From the NCBI GenBank assembly GCA_050258755.1, contig JBLMZI010000006.1, forward strand, positions 186,001 to 250,000: a stretch of DNA of 64,000 nt. The letters run 5' to 3'. The stretch is from JBLMZI01 sp050258755 (GTDB taxonomy: Bacteria > Bacillota > Syntrophomonadia > Syntrophomonadales > DTU052). Both the position numbers and the translations under genes were made by a program. The notes beneath the pieces are model-generated. The model was not told the origin of the DNA, searched no databases, and was given only the letters and a program-made list of their open reading frames with translations. This document shows positions 1 through 8,294 of this stretch, piece after piece (positions within the stretch are counted from its first letter, which is position 1; each line of letters begins with the position of its first letter).

Positions 1-1614
1 CATTCCGGGCATGCCGCCGCCCATGCCGGGCATCGGCTCATCTTTCGGAACCTCGGTGATGAGGGTTTCCGTGGTCAGAAGCATTGCCGCAATGCTGGCT
101 GCATTCTGCAGCGCGGAGCGGGTCACTTTGACCGGGTCGATGATGCCAGCTTTAATCATGTCCTCGTACTTGCCGGAGAGGGCGTTGAAGCCGACGCCGT
201 TCTTCGAGGAACGGACCTTCTCAACTACCACGGAGCCTTCGTTGCCCGCATTGTTGGCGATGCAGCGGAGCGGCTCTTCGAGTGCGCGGCGAACGAGGTT
301 CACGCCGGTGGATTCGTCGCCAACCGATTTGACGCGGTTGACAGCGCCAACGATGTTCATCAGAGCGGTACCGCCGCCAGCGACGATGCCTTCCTCAACC
401 GCAGCTTTGGTAGCCGCCAGGGCGTCCTCAATGCGGTGTTTCTTCTCTTTCAGCTCGGTTTCGGTCGCTGCGCCAACCTGGATCACAGCAACACCGCCGG
501 ACATCTTCGCCAGACGCTCCTGGAGCTTCTCGCGGTCATATTCGGAAGTGGTTTCTTCGAGCTGTGCTTTGATCTGATTGATGCGTTCTTTAATCTCTTT
601 GTCCTTGCCAGCGCCGTCGATGATGATGGTTTCTTCCTTCTTCACGCGGATCTGACCAGCACGGCCGAGCATTTCCACGCCGACGTTTTCCAGCTTGATG
701 CCCAGATCGTCGGAAGCAACCTGACCAGCGGTGAGCACAGCGATATCAGCCAGCATCGCTTTGCGGCGGTCGCCGAATGCCGGAGCCTTGACCGCAACGC
801 AGTTGAAGGTGCCGCGGAGCTTGTTGACCACGAGGGTCGCCAGGGCTTCGCCTTCGACATCTTCCGCAATGATTACCAGCGGTTTGCCGGTCTGAACCAC
901 TTTTTCGAGAACAGGAAGAACTTCCTGGATCGATGCGATTTTCTTATCAGTAATCAGGATGTACGGGTCTTTCAGAACCGCTTCCATCTTGTCGGGGTCG
1001 GTAATCATGTAAGGGGAGATGTAGCCGCGGTCAAAGTTCATGCCTTCGACCACTTCCAGGCTGGTGCCGACCGACTGACTCTCTTCAACGGTGATAACCC
1101 CATCCCGGCCAACTTTTTCCATCGCGTCGGAAATCAGATCGCCGATTTCGGTGTCTGCGGCGGAAATGGAGGCGACCTGTGCAATCGCCTGCTTGGTTTC
1201 AACCGGTTTCGCGATCTTCTTGAGTTCATCAACAGCAGCGGCAACGGCCTTTTCGATCCCCTTCTTCATGATCATGGGGTTCGCGCCGGCAGCAACGTTT
1301 TTCAGACCTTCTTTGATCATGGCCTGGGCCAGAACGGTCGCGGTGGTGGTGCCGTCACCGGCTACGTCATTGGTCTTGGTGGCGACTTCTTTGACCAGCT
1401 GGCAGCCGAGGTTTTCCCACGGATCCTCCAGGTCAATATCACGGGCGATGGTCACGCCGTCATTGGTAATGGTCGGCGAACCGAATTTTCTTTCGAGAAC
1501 GACATTGCGGCCCTTAGGACCGATGGTTACCTTTACGGCATCGGCCAGGGTGTCAACGCCCCGCTCAAGGGAACGTCTTGCCTCTTCGCCGAACTGAAGC
1601 TGTTTGGACAACAT
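1..1614 (-). CDS. groEL: GroEL chaperonin, 60 kDa (3' end cut by window edge)
   Basis: Cytosolic ATP-dependent folding chaperone that works as a double heptameric ring with GroES. The frame reads 538 codons from ATG to the first base of the window. Family hallmarks are present: VTIGPKGRNVVLE near the N-terminus, the nucleotide-binding GDGTTTATVLAQ, and the Gly/Met-rich tail GMGGGMPGM at the very edge. Since GroEL is usually about 540-545 residues, only a few codons and the stop are missing. The ATG has an AGGAGG site about 8 nt upstream. It lies 21 bp behind groES and is therefore under the same CIRCE-controlled promoter. No internal lesion is seen. Confidence 0.98.
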   Translation of the reverse strand, partial: MLSKQLQFGEEARRSLERGVDTLADAVKVTIGPKGRNVVLERKFGSPTITNDGVTIARDIDLEDPWENLGCQLVKEVATKTNDVAGDGTTTATVLAQAMIKEGLKNVAAGANPMIMKKGIEKAVAAAVDELKKIAKPVETKQAIAQVASISAADTEIGDLISDAMEKVGRDGVITVEESQSVGTSLEVVEGMNFDRGYISPYMITDPDKMEAVLKDPYILITDKKIASIQEVLPVLEKVVQTGKPLVIIAEDVEGEALATLVVNKLRGTFNCVAVKAPAFGDRRKAMLADIAVLTAGQVASDDLGIKLENVGVEMLGRAGQIRVKKEETIIIDGAGKDKEIKERINQIKAQLEETTSEYDREKLQERLAKMSGGVAVIQVGAATETELKEKKHRIEDALAATKAAVEEGIVAGGGTALMNIVGAVNRVKSVGDESTGVNLVRRALEEPLRCIANNAGNEGSVVVEKVRSSKNGVGFNALSGKYEDMIKAGIIDPVKVTRSALQNAASIAAMLLTTETLITEVPKDEPMPGMGGGMPGM

Positions 1615-1635
1615 ACTGCTTTTACCTCCTCGCCT

Positions 1636-1953
1636 TTACTTGCCTTTTTTCTTGAGGTCGACAATCGCCAGAACATCTCTTTCGGAAAGAATGAGATATT
1701 CATCGCCATCGATCTTGATTTCCGTGCCGGCATATTTCGAGAAAATGATCCGGTCGCCGACTTTGACGTCCATTGCGAGTTTCTCGCCGACTTTGTTGCC
1801 GGAATCCAGGGTTCTGCCCGGACCTACAGCCATTACTTCGCCTTCCTGCGGCTTCTCTTTGGCGGTGTCAGGAAGAAAAATTCCACTCTTGGTCTTTTCT
1901 TCACCCTGCAAAACCTTAACGACAATGCGGTCTCCCAAAGGTTTAACGTTCAC
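1636..1953 (-). CDS. groES: GroES co-chaperonin, 10 kDa
   Basis: Heptameric lid of the GroEL chamber. The product begins VNVKPLGDRIVVKV and carries the mobile loop (EEKTKSGIFLPDTAKEKP) and the GDEYLILSERDVLAIV C-terminal strand. With the GTG start chosen here it is 105 residues, a little longer than the usual 94-97 because of a Lys-rich tail (DLKKKGK). GTG was chosen because an AAGGGGG site sits 7 nt upstream; the TTG one codon earlier would be only 4 nt away. It is the first gene of groES-groEL, with CIRCE between promoter and start. Identification is secure; only the start codon is open to discussion. Confidence 0.96.
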   Translation of the reverse strand: MNVKPLGDRIVVKVLQGEEKTKSGIFLPDTAKEKPQEGEVMAVGPGRTLDSGNKVGEKLAMDVKVGDRIIFSKYAGTEIKIDGDEYLILSERDVLAIVDLKKKGK

Positions 1954-1991
1954 CAATATACCCCCTTGCTCGTTGCTTGGATTTTTTATTA

Positions 1992-2018
1992 TTAGCACTC
2001 TTTGTCTGCGAGTGCTAA
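1992..2018 (-). promoter_or_regulatory. CIRCE operator (HrcA binding site)
   Basis: A perfect 9-9-9 CIRCE inverted repeat, TTAGCACTC, nine bases, GAGTGCTAA, lies 38 bp upstream of the groES start. CIRCE is the DNA target of the heat-shock repressor HrcA in Bacillota and many other bacteria. The site overlaps the expected transcription start, so HrcA would block groESL initiation. No hrcA gene lies in the window. Confidence 0.97.
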
Positions 2019-2032
2019 TCAATCACATATTC

Positions 2033-2062
2033 ATATTAGGTAAACGGTTCATTAAACTGCAA
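2033..2062 (-). promoter_or_regulatory. groESL sigma-A-type promoter
   Basis: On the minus strand a TTGCAG -35 box and a TAATAT -10 box are separated by 18 bp, directly upstream of CIRCE. The arrangement (promoter, CIRCE at the start site, groES) is the usual one in Bacillota. Assigned by eye. Confidence 0.6.
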
Positions 2063-2135
2063 TCGATCTCAGTGTTCGAAAACGGTAATATAAACCGTTT
2101 AATAGTTTGTACCTCTTAAAAGCTAAATATACCTT

Positions 2136-2639
2136 CTAATCCCTCGTTTTTTCATTTGAGGCACATTCTCCGGCGGTTCCAGCCAGAATGTCAAGCCCGT
2201 GCGCGAGGGTTGGCAGGATAGCCTCAAGACCGTCTCGAACGGCCTTTGGGCTGCCCGGCAGGTTGATAATGAGGGTTTTTTTGCGGATACCGGCAATCGC
2301 GCGGGAAAGCATCGCCCGCGGCGTCTTTTGCAGGCCGTAATACATCATCGCGGCTGGAATCCCCGGCACGAGCTTTTCCACGACCCGGTTGGTCGCTTCC
2401 GGTGTCACGTCCCGGTCGCTGAAGCCGGTTCCGCCCGAAGTCAAAATCAGGTTCAGCTTCATCCCATCGGCGATGCTGATCAATTCTTCCTGAATCTGGT
2501 CGATATCGTCCGGAATAATCTGGTAGTATTCCACCGTCCCCAATTCCTTAACCATTTCCCGAATCAGCGCACCGCTTTCGTCGGCCCGTTCCCCCCGGGA
2601 ACCCTTGTCGCTCATAATCAAAATGCCTATACGATACAT
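2136..2639 (-). CDS. mog: Molybdenum cofactor adenylyltransferase MogA/MoaB family
   Basis: Activates molybdopterin by adenylylation before metal insertion. The 167-residue protein has the MoCF-domain signature TSGGTGFSDRDVTPEAT and the C-terminal INLPGSPKAVRDGLEAIL, both typical of MogA/MoaB. The ATG used here has an AGGTG site 6 nt upstream; the GTG three codons earlier overlaps that site and is unlikely. It is the last gene of moaA-moaC-MOSC-mog, 14 bp behind the MOSC gene. Whether it serves molybdenum or tungsten enzymes cannot be read from the sequence, but the AOR gene 8 kb away is a probable customer. Confidence 0.93.
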   Translation of the reverse strand: MYRIGILIMSDKGSRGERADESGALIREMVKELGTVEYYQIIPDDIDQIQEELISIADGMKLNLILTSGGTGFSDRDVTPEATNRVVEKLVPGIPAAMMYYGLQKTPRAMLSRAIAGIRKKTLIINLPGSPKAVRDGLEAILPTLAHGLDILAGTAGECASNEKTRD

Positions 2640-2653
2640 CCGTTTCACCTCGG

Positions 2654-3157
2654 CTACAGGATTTCGCTGGGAATGGTTTCAGCACCGGTCTGCGGCCCTT
2701 GAGCCGCGCCAGCCGGTTCAAAGATCACGGTGATTGGATCATCGATTTTGACCGGACCGCCTTCCAGCACCCTGACAAAGATGCCTTCGCGCGGCATAAC
2801 ACAGTCCCCGACCTGCTGGAAAATCGCACAGCCGTGGTGACACTTTTTCCCGATCTGGGTCACTTCCAGCAGCACTCCCTGACCGGTCCGAAGCCGCGAA
2901 CCGATCGGCAGGGTATGGAGCTCAATCCCTGCAACCGTCAGATTCTCGGCAAAATCGCCATAAACAACGTCCGCGCCTTTTGCCTTCATTTTGTTCACAC
3001 TTTCGACCGCAAGCAGACTGAGCTGGCGGTGCCATTCCCCGGCATGGGCATCCCCTTCCAAACCGTGGTTTGCCTTGAGGTAGCCTTCGCCGATATCGAC
3101 TTTTTTCTCACCTTTTTTTTCGCTGATACAGACTGCCGCAATTTTACCGGTCTTCAT
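2654..3157 (-). CDS. MOSC domain protein
   Basis: A 167-residue stand-alone MOSC (molybdenum cofactor sulfurase C-terminal) domain. Stand-alone MOSC proteins are predicted sulfur carriers or cofactor-handling proteins. Visible features are the start KTGKIAAVCISEKKGEKK, the segment GLEGDAHAG and a conserved Cys in QIGKKCHHGCAIFQ that would be the sulfur-accepting residue. It sits between moaC and mog and overlaps the end of moaC by 14 bp, so it is translationally linked to cofactor synthesis. The start has GGGGGG 6 nt upstream. The exact biochemical role is not established for this subfamily. Confidence 0.88.
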   Translation of the reverse strand: MKTGKIAAVCISEKKGEKKVDIGEGYLKANHGLEGDAHAGEWHRQLSLLAVESVNKMKAKGADVVYGDFAENLTVAGIELHTLPIGSRLRTGQGVLLEVTQIGKKCHHGCAIFQQVGDCVMPREGIFVRVLEGGPVKIDDPITVIFEPAGAAQGPQTGAETIPSEIL

Positions 3158-3659
3158 TGTCAACCCCCCTGATCAGACGGCCACTTTTGCCGCCGGTCTT
3201 TTCCACCAGTTGAATGCCTTCGATCCGCATCCAGCGATCAATGGCTTTACACATATCGTAAACGGTCAGCGCGGCGATCGACACCGCGGTTAAGGCTTCC
3301 ATTTCAACACCGGTTTGTCCGGTTGTTTTAGCCAGTGAACGAATGATCAAACTCGACTCGGAATGATCAAATCGGAAGGCCAGATCGATCCCGGTCAGGT
3401 TGAGCGGGTGACACATTGGAATGATCGCGGAAGTTTGCTTGGCTCCCATAATGCCGGCCACCTGGGCAACGGCAAGCACATCCCCTTTTTCCACGCCCCC
3501 GCGCTCAATCCGCTCGAGGGTTTCAGGCTGCATGATTACCCGGGCTTCGGCACGCGCCATCCGGATGGTTTCCTTCTTGCCGGTGACATCAACCATTTTC
3601 GCCCGGCCTTGCTCATTGATATGGGTCAAGTTGTCCTGGTTCGCTTTGTCCTTGGGCAT
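3144..3659 (-). CDS. moaC: Cyclic pyranopterin monophosphate synthase MoaC
   Basis: Second step of molybdopterin synthesis, converting the MoaA product 3',8-cyclo-GTP to cPMP. At 171 residues it is slightly longer than most (about 160). Signature segments: MVDVTGKKETIRMARAEA, the substrate-pocket motif IPMCHPLNLTG, and GVEMEALTAVSIAALTVYDM followed by KSGR. The ATG is 3 bp behind the moaA stop and has GGGGGG as a ribosome site, so moaA and moaC are cotranscribed. All catalytic regions look intact. Confidence 0.97.
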   Translation of the reverse strand: MPKDKANQDNLTHINEQGRAKMVDVTGKKETIRMARAEARVIMQPETLERIERGGVEKGDVLAVAQVAGIMGAKQTSAIIPMCHPLNLTGIDLAFRFDHSESSLIIRSLAKTTGQTGVEMEALTAVSIAALTVYDMCKAIDRWMRIEGIQLVEKTGGKSGRLIRGVDNEDR

Positions 3660-3662
3660 GGC

Positions 3663-4643
3663 TTACCCCCCGATCTCGAACATATTCCGGTCTTCGTTCC
3701 CCTTAACGGCTTCGTCCAGCCGATGCCGGGCCGGTTTAGACGCGACCGACTGCGAAAACAGCTCGGCCAGGCCTTGATCGGACGTGTCACTGCGAAGCGC
3801 CGTTTTGACATCGATCTCCCGGCTGCTATGCAGGCACGACCGGAGCTTCCCGTCCGCCGTCAGACGCAGCCGATTGCACTCGGCACAAAAGTGACTGCTG
3901 ATTGAAGCGATAAATCCGATACGCCCGGCACCGGATTGAATTGCGAACGTCTGGGCTGGACCGGCGCCGGTGTCTGAGACTTCCGGCACCAGACTAACAT
4001 GCCGCTCCACCATCGCCCTGATTTCCTCAAGGGGCAAAAAGCGATCCTTGGTCCAAAAACCGAGCCCGCCGATCGGCATGTACTCGATAAACCGGACATG
4101 AATCGGGAGGTCAGCCGCCAGTTGGCAGAAATCGCTGATTTCATCGTCATTAAAGCCGCGCAGTGCGACACAGTTGATTTTTACCGGGTTAAACCCGGCG
4201 GTTAACGACGCATCCAGCCCTTGCAGCGCCCGTTTTAGATCCCCGCCCCGGGTAATCGAATGGTACCGCTCAGGGCGCAGGGTGTCCAGGCTGATATTGA
4301 TCCGATCCAGGCCAGCCGCCGCAAGGTCCTGGGCCATAGGGGCCAGGAGCTGGGCGTTAGTGGTCATAGACAGATCGTTAATCCCGGGAATTTCATCGAT
4401 TTCGCGAATCAACTGAAGCAGATTCCGTCGGATCAGCGGCTCCCCACCGGTCAGGCGGACCCGTGTAATTCCGATGGATGCCGCAACGCGGACCAGATGT
4501 GCGACTTCTTCCAGGCGCAGAATTTCATCATGCGGTTTCAGCGCAACGCCTTTTTCCGGCATGCAGTACTGGCACCGCAGGTTGCAGCGGTCGGTTAATG
4601 AAACCCGAAGGTAATCAATCTTTCTTCCCAGACGGTCAATCAT
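3663..4643 (-). CDS. moaA: GTP 3',8-cyclase MoaA (radical SAM)
   Basis: First committed step of molybdenum/tungsten cofactor synthesis. It has the radical-SAM cluster motif C-x3-C-x2-C (RCNLRCQYC, around residue 20), the GGEPLIRRN segment, the C-terminal second [4Fe-4S] site FCAECNRLRLTADGKLRSC, and the terminal Gly-Gly (EIGG) that MoaA needs for activity. Length is 326 residues, normal for the family. The ATG is preceded only by a weak GGAG. The frame stays open upstream, but those codons fall on the leader hairpin and are unlikely to be translated. First gene of moaA-moaC-MOSC-mog, with a 130-nt leader holding a terminator. Confidence 0.97.
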   Translation of the reverse strand: MIDRLGRKIDYLRVSLTDRCNLRCQYCMPEKGVALKPHDEILRLEEVAHLVRVAASIGITRVRLTGGEPLIRRNLLQLIREIDEIPGINDLSMTTNAQLLAPMAQDLAAAGLDRINISLDTLRPERYHSITRGGDLKRALQGLDASLTAGFNPVKINCVALRGFNDDEISDFCQLAADLPIHVRFIEYMPIGGLGFWTKDRFLPLEEIRAMVERHVSLVPEVSDTGAGPAQTFAIQSGAGRIGFIASISSHFCAECNRLRLTADGKLRSCLHSSREIDVKTALRSDTSDQGLAELFSQSVASKPARHRLDEAVKGNEDRNMFEIGG

Positions 4644-4727
4644 AATGTTATTGTCATCTCCGCTTCGAAGACTTGGGATACCATGCAGTTTCGGATACAC
4701 CGGGGCGCGGTGGCCCTGGATAATGTG

Positions 4728-4751
4728 AAAAACCCGGTTTTTCAACCGGGT
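4728..4751 (-). terminator. Terminator in the moaA leader (attenuator candidate)
   Basis: The minus-strand transcript forms an 8-bp stem, ACCCGGTT/AACCGGGT with a GAAA loop, directly followed by UUUUU. It lies between a good promoter and the moaA start, so full-length moa mRNA requires read-through or antitermination. The Moco riboswitch is the known regulator upstream of moaA in many bacteria, but this leader before the hairpin seems too short for that class and I could not fit its consensus. Confidence 0.7.
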
Positions 4752-4779
4752 CGTACATGCCCGCAATTGAACCGACTAC

Positions 4780-4809
4780 ATTATACTACAGGCACTGGCG
4801 CTTTGTCAG
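4780..4809 (-). promoter_or_regulatory. Promoter of the moa operon
   Basis: Minus-strand CTGACA (-35), 18-bp spacer, TATAAT (-10). Transcription would start about 130 nt upstream of the moaA ATG, giving a long structured leader. Confidence 0.75.
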
Positions 4810-4922
4810 GGTTGGGCAGCCTGTGATGCTGAAGCGGATATTGTTTTATTGAAATCGTTTTCCAGGTCTTCAAATCTTTAAAATATGATAGCATTATGCT
4901 ATGTGGAAGGAGGGTTTTGCTG

Positions 4923-5357
4923 ATGAATCCAGCCTTGGCCTGGGGTATCCTGGGCATTGTCATGATTATCGTAGAATTATTTACCGCAGGACTTTGGTTT
5001 CTCTGGCTTGGCATCGCGGGCCTTCTGGTCAGTCTGGGGCTGTTGATCCACCTCATTCCGGCTTCGATACCGGTTCAGTTGACCGTCTTTTCCGTCATAA
5101 CAATCCTGCTGATCTACTTTACCCGGCCGATTGCTCTGCGTTTCATGCGGACCCGTGAGGTTCAAAGCAATGTCAACGCATTGGTCGGGCAAACCGGAAC
5201 CGTGGTCCTGGAAATCGCTCCGCTGACCACCGGGCAGGTTCGGGTTGGCGGCGAGATTTGGACCGCCCGGGCCGATACACTCATGGCACCTGGCGAACAG
5301 ATGACTGTGATTGGTGTCGAAGGGGTTACCCTGCGGGTGGTACCGGCAGCCAAGTAA
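4923..5357 (+). CDS. NfeD-like membrane protein
   Basis: A 144-residue NfeD family protein of the short type without the protease domain. Residues 5-70 hold three or four hydrophobic helices (WGILGIVMIIVELFTAGLWF and following), and residues 85-144 form the OB-fold domain (NALVGQTGTVVLEIAPLTTG, GEIWTARAD). Such proteins partner with SPFH/stomatin proteins, and the SPFH gene follows 25 bp downstream. The ATG has AAGGAGG 9 nt upstream. Expected to sit in the cytoplasmic membrane, organising flotillin-like microdomains; the physiological role is unknown. Confidence 0.9.
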   Translation: MNPALAWGILGIVMIIVELFTAGLWFLWLGIAGLLVSLGLLIHLIPASIPVQLTVFSVITILLIYFTRPIALRFMRTREVQSNVNALVGQTGTVVLEIAPLTTGQVRVGGEIWTARADTLMAPGEQMTVIGVEGVTLRVVPAAK

Positions 5358-5382
5358 AGAAAGAATAAAGGAGGAATGGTGT

Positions 5383-6354
5383 TTGGAAACCTTTTTGTGG
5401 ATCGTTCTAATTATCTTTGTGCTGGTGACCCTGTTCCGTTCGATCAAAATCGTCAGTCAAGCCACGGTTGGTATTGTCGAACGGCTGGGCGTATTCAACC
5501 GGAAAGCCGAACAGGGCATTAACGTCATCATCCCGTTTTTTGAAACGTACCGGGCTGTTGTCGACCTTCGGGAACAGGTGGTTGATTTCCCGCCGCAGGC
5601 TGTCATCACCAAAGACAACGTCACGATGCAGATTGATACCGTGATTTACTACCAGATCACTGATCCGTTCCGTTTCATTTACGAAATCGCCAATCCCTTT
5701 TCCGCGATCGAAAACCTGACCGCGACCACGCTCCGGAATATCGTCGGCGATCTTGAACTGGACCACACCCTGACCTCACGTGACGTGGTGAACTCGAGAC
5801 TGCGTCAGGTGCTGGACGAAGCCACTGACAAATGGGGCATTCGGGTCAACCGGGTTGAACTGAAAAACATCATTCCGCCGGCGGATATCCAGCAGGCGAT
5901 GGAAAAACAGATGCGCGCCGAGCGCGAAAAGCGCGAAGCGGTGCTGCGCGCCGAAGGCCAGAAGACGGCTGCGATTCTGAGCGCCGAGGGAGATAAACAA
6001 TCTCAAATCCTGCAGGCGGAAGCACATCGCGAAGCCTCGATCCGGGAAGCCGAGGGCTACAAGCAATCGGCGATCTTACGGGCCGAAGGTGAAGCACAAG
6101 CCCTGCTTAATTATCAGAAGGCCTACGCGGAAAGCATCACAATGATTAAAAACGCCAACGCGGACGACAAGGTGATCGCTTTAAAATCCCTGGAGGCTTT
6201 ACGGGAAATGGCACACGGCCAGGCCACAAAACTGTTCATTCCGTCCGAACTGGCTGGACTTGGCGGCGTATTCGGCGCTTTGAAAAGCGTTGTTGAGGCT
6301 GGTCCCGCGACAGCGGCAGCGGCACCGTCCACCGCCCCGGCAGTCACACCCTAA
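5383..6354 (+). CDS. SPFH/stomatin-like (Band 7) membrane protein
   Basis: A 323-residue protein with one N-terminal membrane helix (FLWIVLIIFVLVTLF), then the SPFH domain (VGIVERLGVFNRKAEQGINV, DNVTMQIDTVIYYQITDPFR) and a long Ala/Glu-rich coiled coil with repeated AEG blocks (residues about 190-275). It ends in an Ala/Pro-rich tail. It starts at a TTG with AAGGAGG 8 nt upstream; no ATG/GTG in frame fits that site. It forms an operon with the preceding nfeD-like gene. The family makes large ring assemblies on the membrane. A hairpin terminator follows the gene. Confidence 0.93.
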   Translation: METFLWIVLIIFVLVTLFRSIKIVSQATVGIVERLGVFNRKAEQGINVIIPFFETYRAVVDLREQVVDFPPQAVITKDNVTMQIDTVIYYQITDPFRFIYEIANPFSAIENLTATTLRNIVGDLELDHTLTSRDVVNSRLRQVLDEATDKWGIRVNRVELKNIIPPADIQQAMEKQMRAEREKREAVLRAEGQKTAAILSAEGDKQSQILQAEAHREASIREAEGYKQSAILRAEGEAQALLNYQKAYAESITMIKNANADDKVIALKSLEALREMAHGQATKLFIPSELAGLGGVFGALKSVVEAGPATAAAAPSTAPAVTP

Positions 6355-6372
6355 GGAATAACCGCAGTTTAG

Positions 6373-6411
6373 GCCGGATCGGGTTCGCCCGGTCCGGCTT
6401 CTTCGCTTTCT
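6373..6411 (+). terminator. Terminator after the nfeD-SPFH operon
   Basis: An 11-bp stem GCCGGATCGGG/CCCGGTCCGGC with a TTCG tetraloop, followed by the T-rich tail TTCTTCGCTTTCTT. The tail is imperfect but the stem is very stable. Confidence 0.75.
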
Positions 6412-6463
6412 TGGGGCGAATCCATATGGTACAATACAAGGAGCACCATTGGGAGGTTCATTT

Positions 6464-8200
6464 ATGGCCGGACCCATTCGCGACCGAGATTACTATCGTT
6501 CACTACTGGATCATCTTCCTTTCTTTCTGTTCCGCTACCGGCACGCCCCGGAACCCGGCGTCGAATATGCCAGCCGGGCAGCACAGCGGCTAACTGGTTA
6601 TGCGCCTCAGGATTTCCACGATAACCCAGATTTGATCTTTTCTATCATTCATCCCGGACAGCGGGAGGCTTATCAGCATGCTTTACGGTTCGGCGCCGCG
6701 TCACCGGTCCAGGCCCGCCTGGTCCATAAGGACGGATCGCGCCGGGACGCCTTTTTACATATCATTGGCCTTGAAGACGGCGATAACGGGGTTTCCGTCA
6801 CCGCCTACCTGACGCTGGATGCGCCGTCCGCCGTTGACGCGGAAACTGCGGTTGAGAATCGGCTCTACGCCGACGCCTTTGATCAGTGGCCCGATCCGGC
6901 GATGATTGTGACCCCGGATGCCCGTATTCATGCGGTTAATCGCGCTTTTGAAGCCCTGCTGGGCGCACCGCCGCCGGATCGCATTGAGGCAGATAAACTG
7001 TTTGGCGCCTGGCCAGCGCTCAACCCATCCGGCGATCAGGTTCCATTTACGCTTCACCTGCACAACGAACCTGATTTGACCGTTCTCGCTAACCGTATGC
7101 CGCTGGACCGGATCCAACTGTCTGGATATACGCTGGTTCGCCTGACGGCGGTCGAGAACCATTCAGAGCTGAATACCGTCGGCACCGATCTGTTGGATTC
7201 ACTCACCGGTCTTGGCAATGCCAAAGCATTCCGCCGGGCCATGATCGAAACCGATCAGGCGCGCGTAGCGCCGGCCGGTATCATCGTGTGCAATGTCGAT
7301 GGTTTTGCGCTGATTAACGATACCATGGGGCGGGAAACCGGCGATATCCTGTTGATGAGCGCCGCCAGCCTGATCGCACCCTTCTTCGAAAACGACATCG
7401 TGGCCCGTTTCGACGGGGACGAATTTGGCGTTTTGGTTAAACACCTGGATTGGATCACCCTGGCTGCCAGCGCCAACCGCATTCGCGAGGCCACGGAACG
7501 GTTTAACCGGGAGATTAATCCGGAACTGCCCTTGAGTATTTCACTGGGACTGGCGGTTCGGACCGAGCCGGCGGTGGCGATGGACCGGGTGCTGTTGGAA
7601 GCTCGCGATAATATGATGAAGGAAAAACTGGAGCGCCGGGATCAGTCCCGCCGCACCATCGTACAAGCCCTGGCCCGCTCACTCGATCTTCGCGACTTTA
7701 TCTCGGATGGCCACGCCGAACGCCTGGAACAGCTCATGGAGCGAATGGCCTATGTCATGGGCCTTTCGGCCAAAGTCCGGCACGACCTGACCCTGCTGGC
7801 CCGGTTCCACGATATCGGCAAGGTGGCGATTTCGGACCGGATTCTGTTTAAGCCGGACGCCCTGACGCCGGAAGAGTATCAGACCATGCAGCGTCACTGT
7901 CAGATCGGACAGCGTCTGGCCCAATTCTCACCGGATCTGGTTTCCATCTCTGACTTTATTTTGTATCATCACGAATGGTGGAACGGCAAAGGCTATCCTA
8001 CCGGTCTGGCCGAGGAGGAAATCCCGCTTGAGTGCCGGATCCTGGCTATTGCCGACGCCTATGACAATATGACCAACGAGCGGCCATACCGGCAGCCGAT
8101 GGACCCGGAAGCCGCCATCGAGGAACTGCGCCGGTGCGCCGGCCGTCAATTTGACCCGAATCTGGTGGAAACCTTTATCGAAGCGCTGCCGAAACCTTAA
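6464..8200 (+). CDS. PAS-PAS-GGDEF-HD-GYP signalling protein
   Basis: Predicted cyclic-di-GMP protein of 578 residues without membrane segments. An N-terminal PAS-like region (about 10-125) and a second one (about 130-235) precede a GGDEF domain (DSLTGLGNAKAF at about 245, active-site region RFDGDEFGVL at about 315). The C-terminus is an HD-GYP phosphodiesterase (FHDIGKVAISDRILFKPD, HHEWWNGKGYPTGL). The GGDEF signature reads DGDEF, so cyclase activity is uncertain, whereas the HD-GYP metal and GYP residues look complete. The ATG has GGGAGG 7 nt upstream; a TTG five codons earlier is less likely. Transcribed alone, bounded by terminators. Confidence 0.9.
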   Translation: MAGPIRDRDYYRSLLDHLPFFLFRYRHAPEPGVEYASRAAQRLTGYAPQDFHDNPDLIFSIIHPGQREAYQHALRFGAASPVQARLVHKDGSRRDAFLHIIGLEDGDNGVSVTAYLTLDAPSAVDAETAVENRLYADAFDQWPDPAMIVTPDARIHAVNRAFEALLGAPPPDRIEADKLFGAWPALNPSGDQVPFTLHLHNEPDLTVLANRMPLDRIQLSGYTLVRLTAVENHSELNTVGTDLLDSLTGLGNAKAFRRAMIETDQARVAPAGIIVCNVDGFALINDTMGRETGDILLMSAASLIAPFFENDIVARFDGDEFGVLVKHLDWITLAASANRIREATERFNREINPELPLSISLGLAVRTEPAVAMDRVLLEARDNMMKEKLERRDQSRRTIVQALARSLDLRDFISDGHAERLEQLMERMAYVMGLSAKVRHDLTLLARFHDIGKVAISDRILFKPDALTPEEYQTMQRHCQIGQRLAQFSPDLVSISDFILYHHEWWNGKGYPTGLAEEEIPLECRILAIADAYDNMTNERPYRQPMDPEAAIEELRRCAGRQFDPNLVETFIEALPKP

Positions 8201-8234
8201 TTATTTCGACCGATACGCTCCCCTGACGAACAAA

Positions 8235-8268
8235 AGCCCATCCGGAGTACGATCACTCCGGATGGGCT
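8235..8268. terminator. Bidirectional terminator
   Basis: A 14-bp perfect stem AGCCCATCCGGAGT/ACTCCGGATGGGCT with a 6-nt loop, flanked by A-rich and T-rich tracts, lies between convergent genes (the HD-GYP gene and the glucosaminidase-like gene) and can serve both strands. Confidence 0.85.
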
Positions 8269-8294
8269 CTTTCATTGGTTCAATGCGCGGTGTC

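Noticed and set aside
436..1995. A 519-codon open frame on the plus strand opposite groEL/groES
   Set aside because: It is the antisense of well-conserved groESL, has no ribosome site and no recognisable domain; long antisense frames are common in GC-rich coding DNA.
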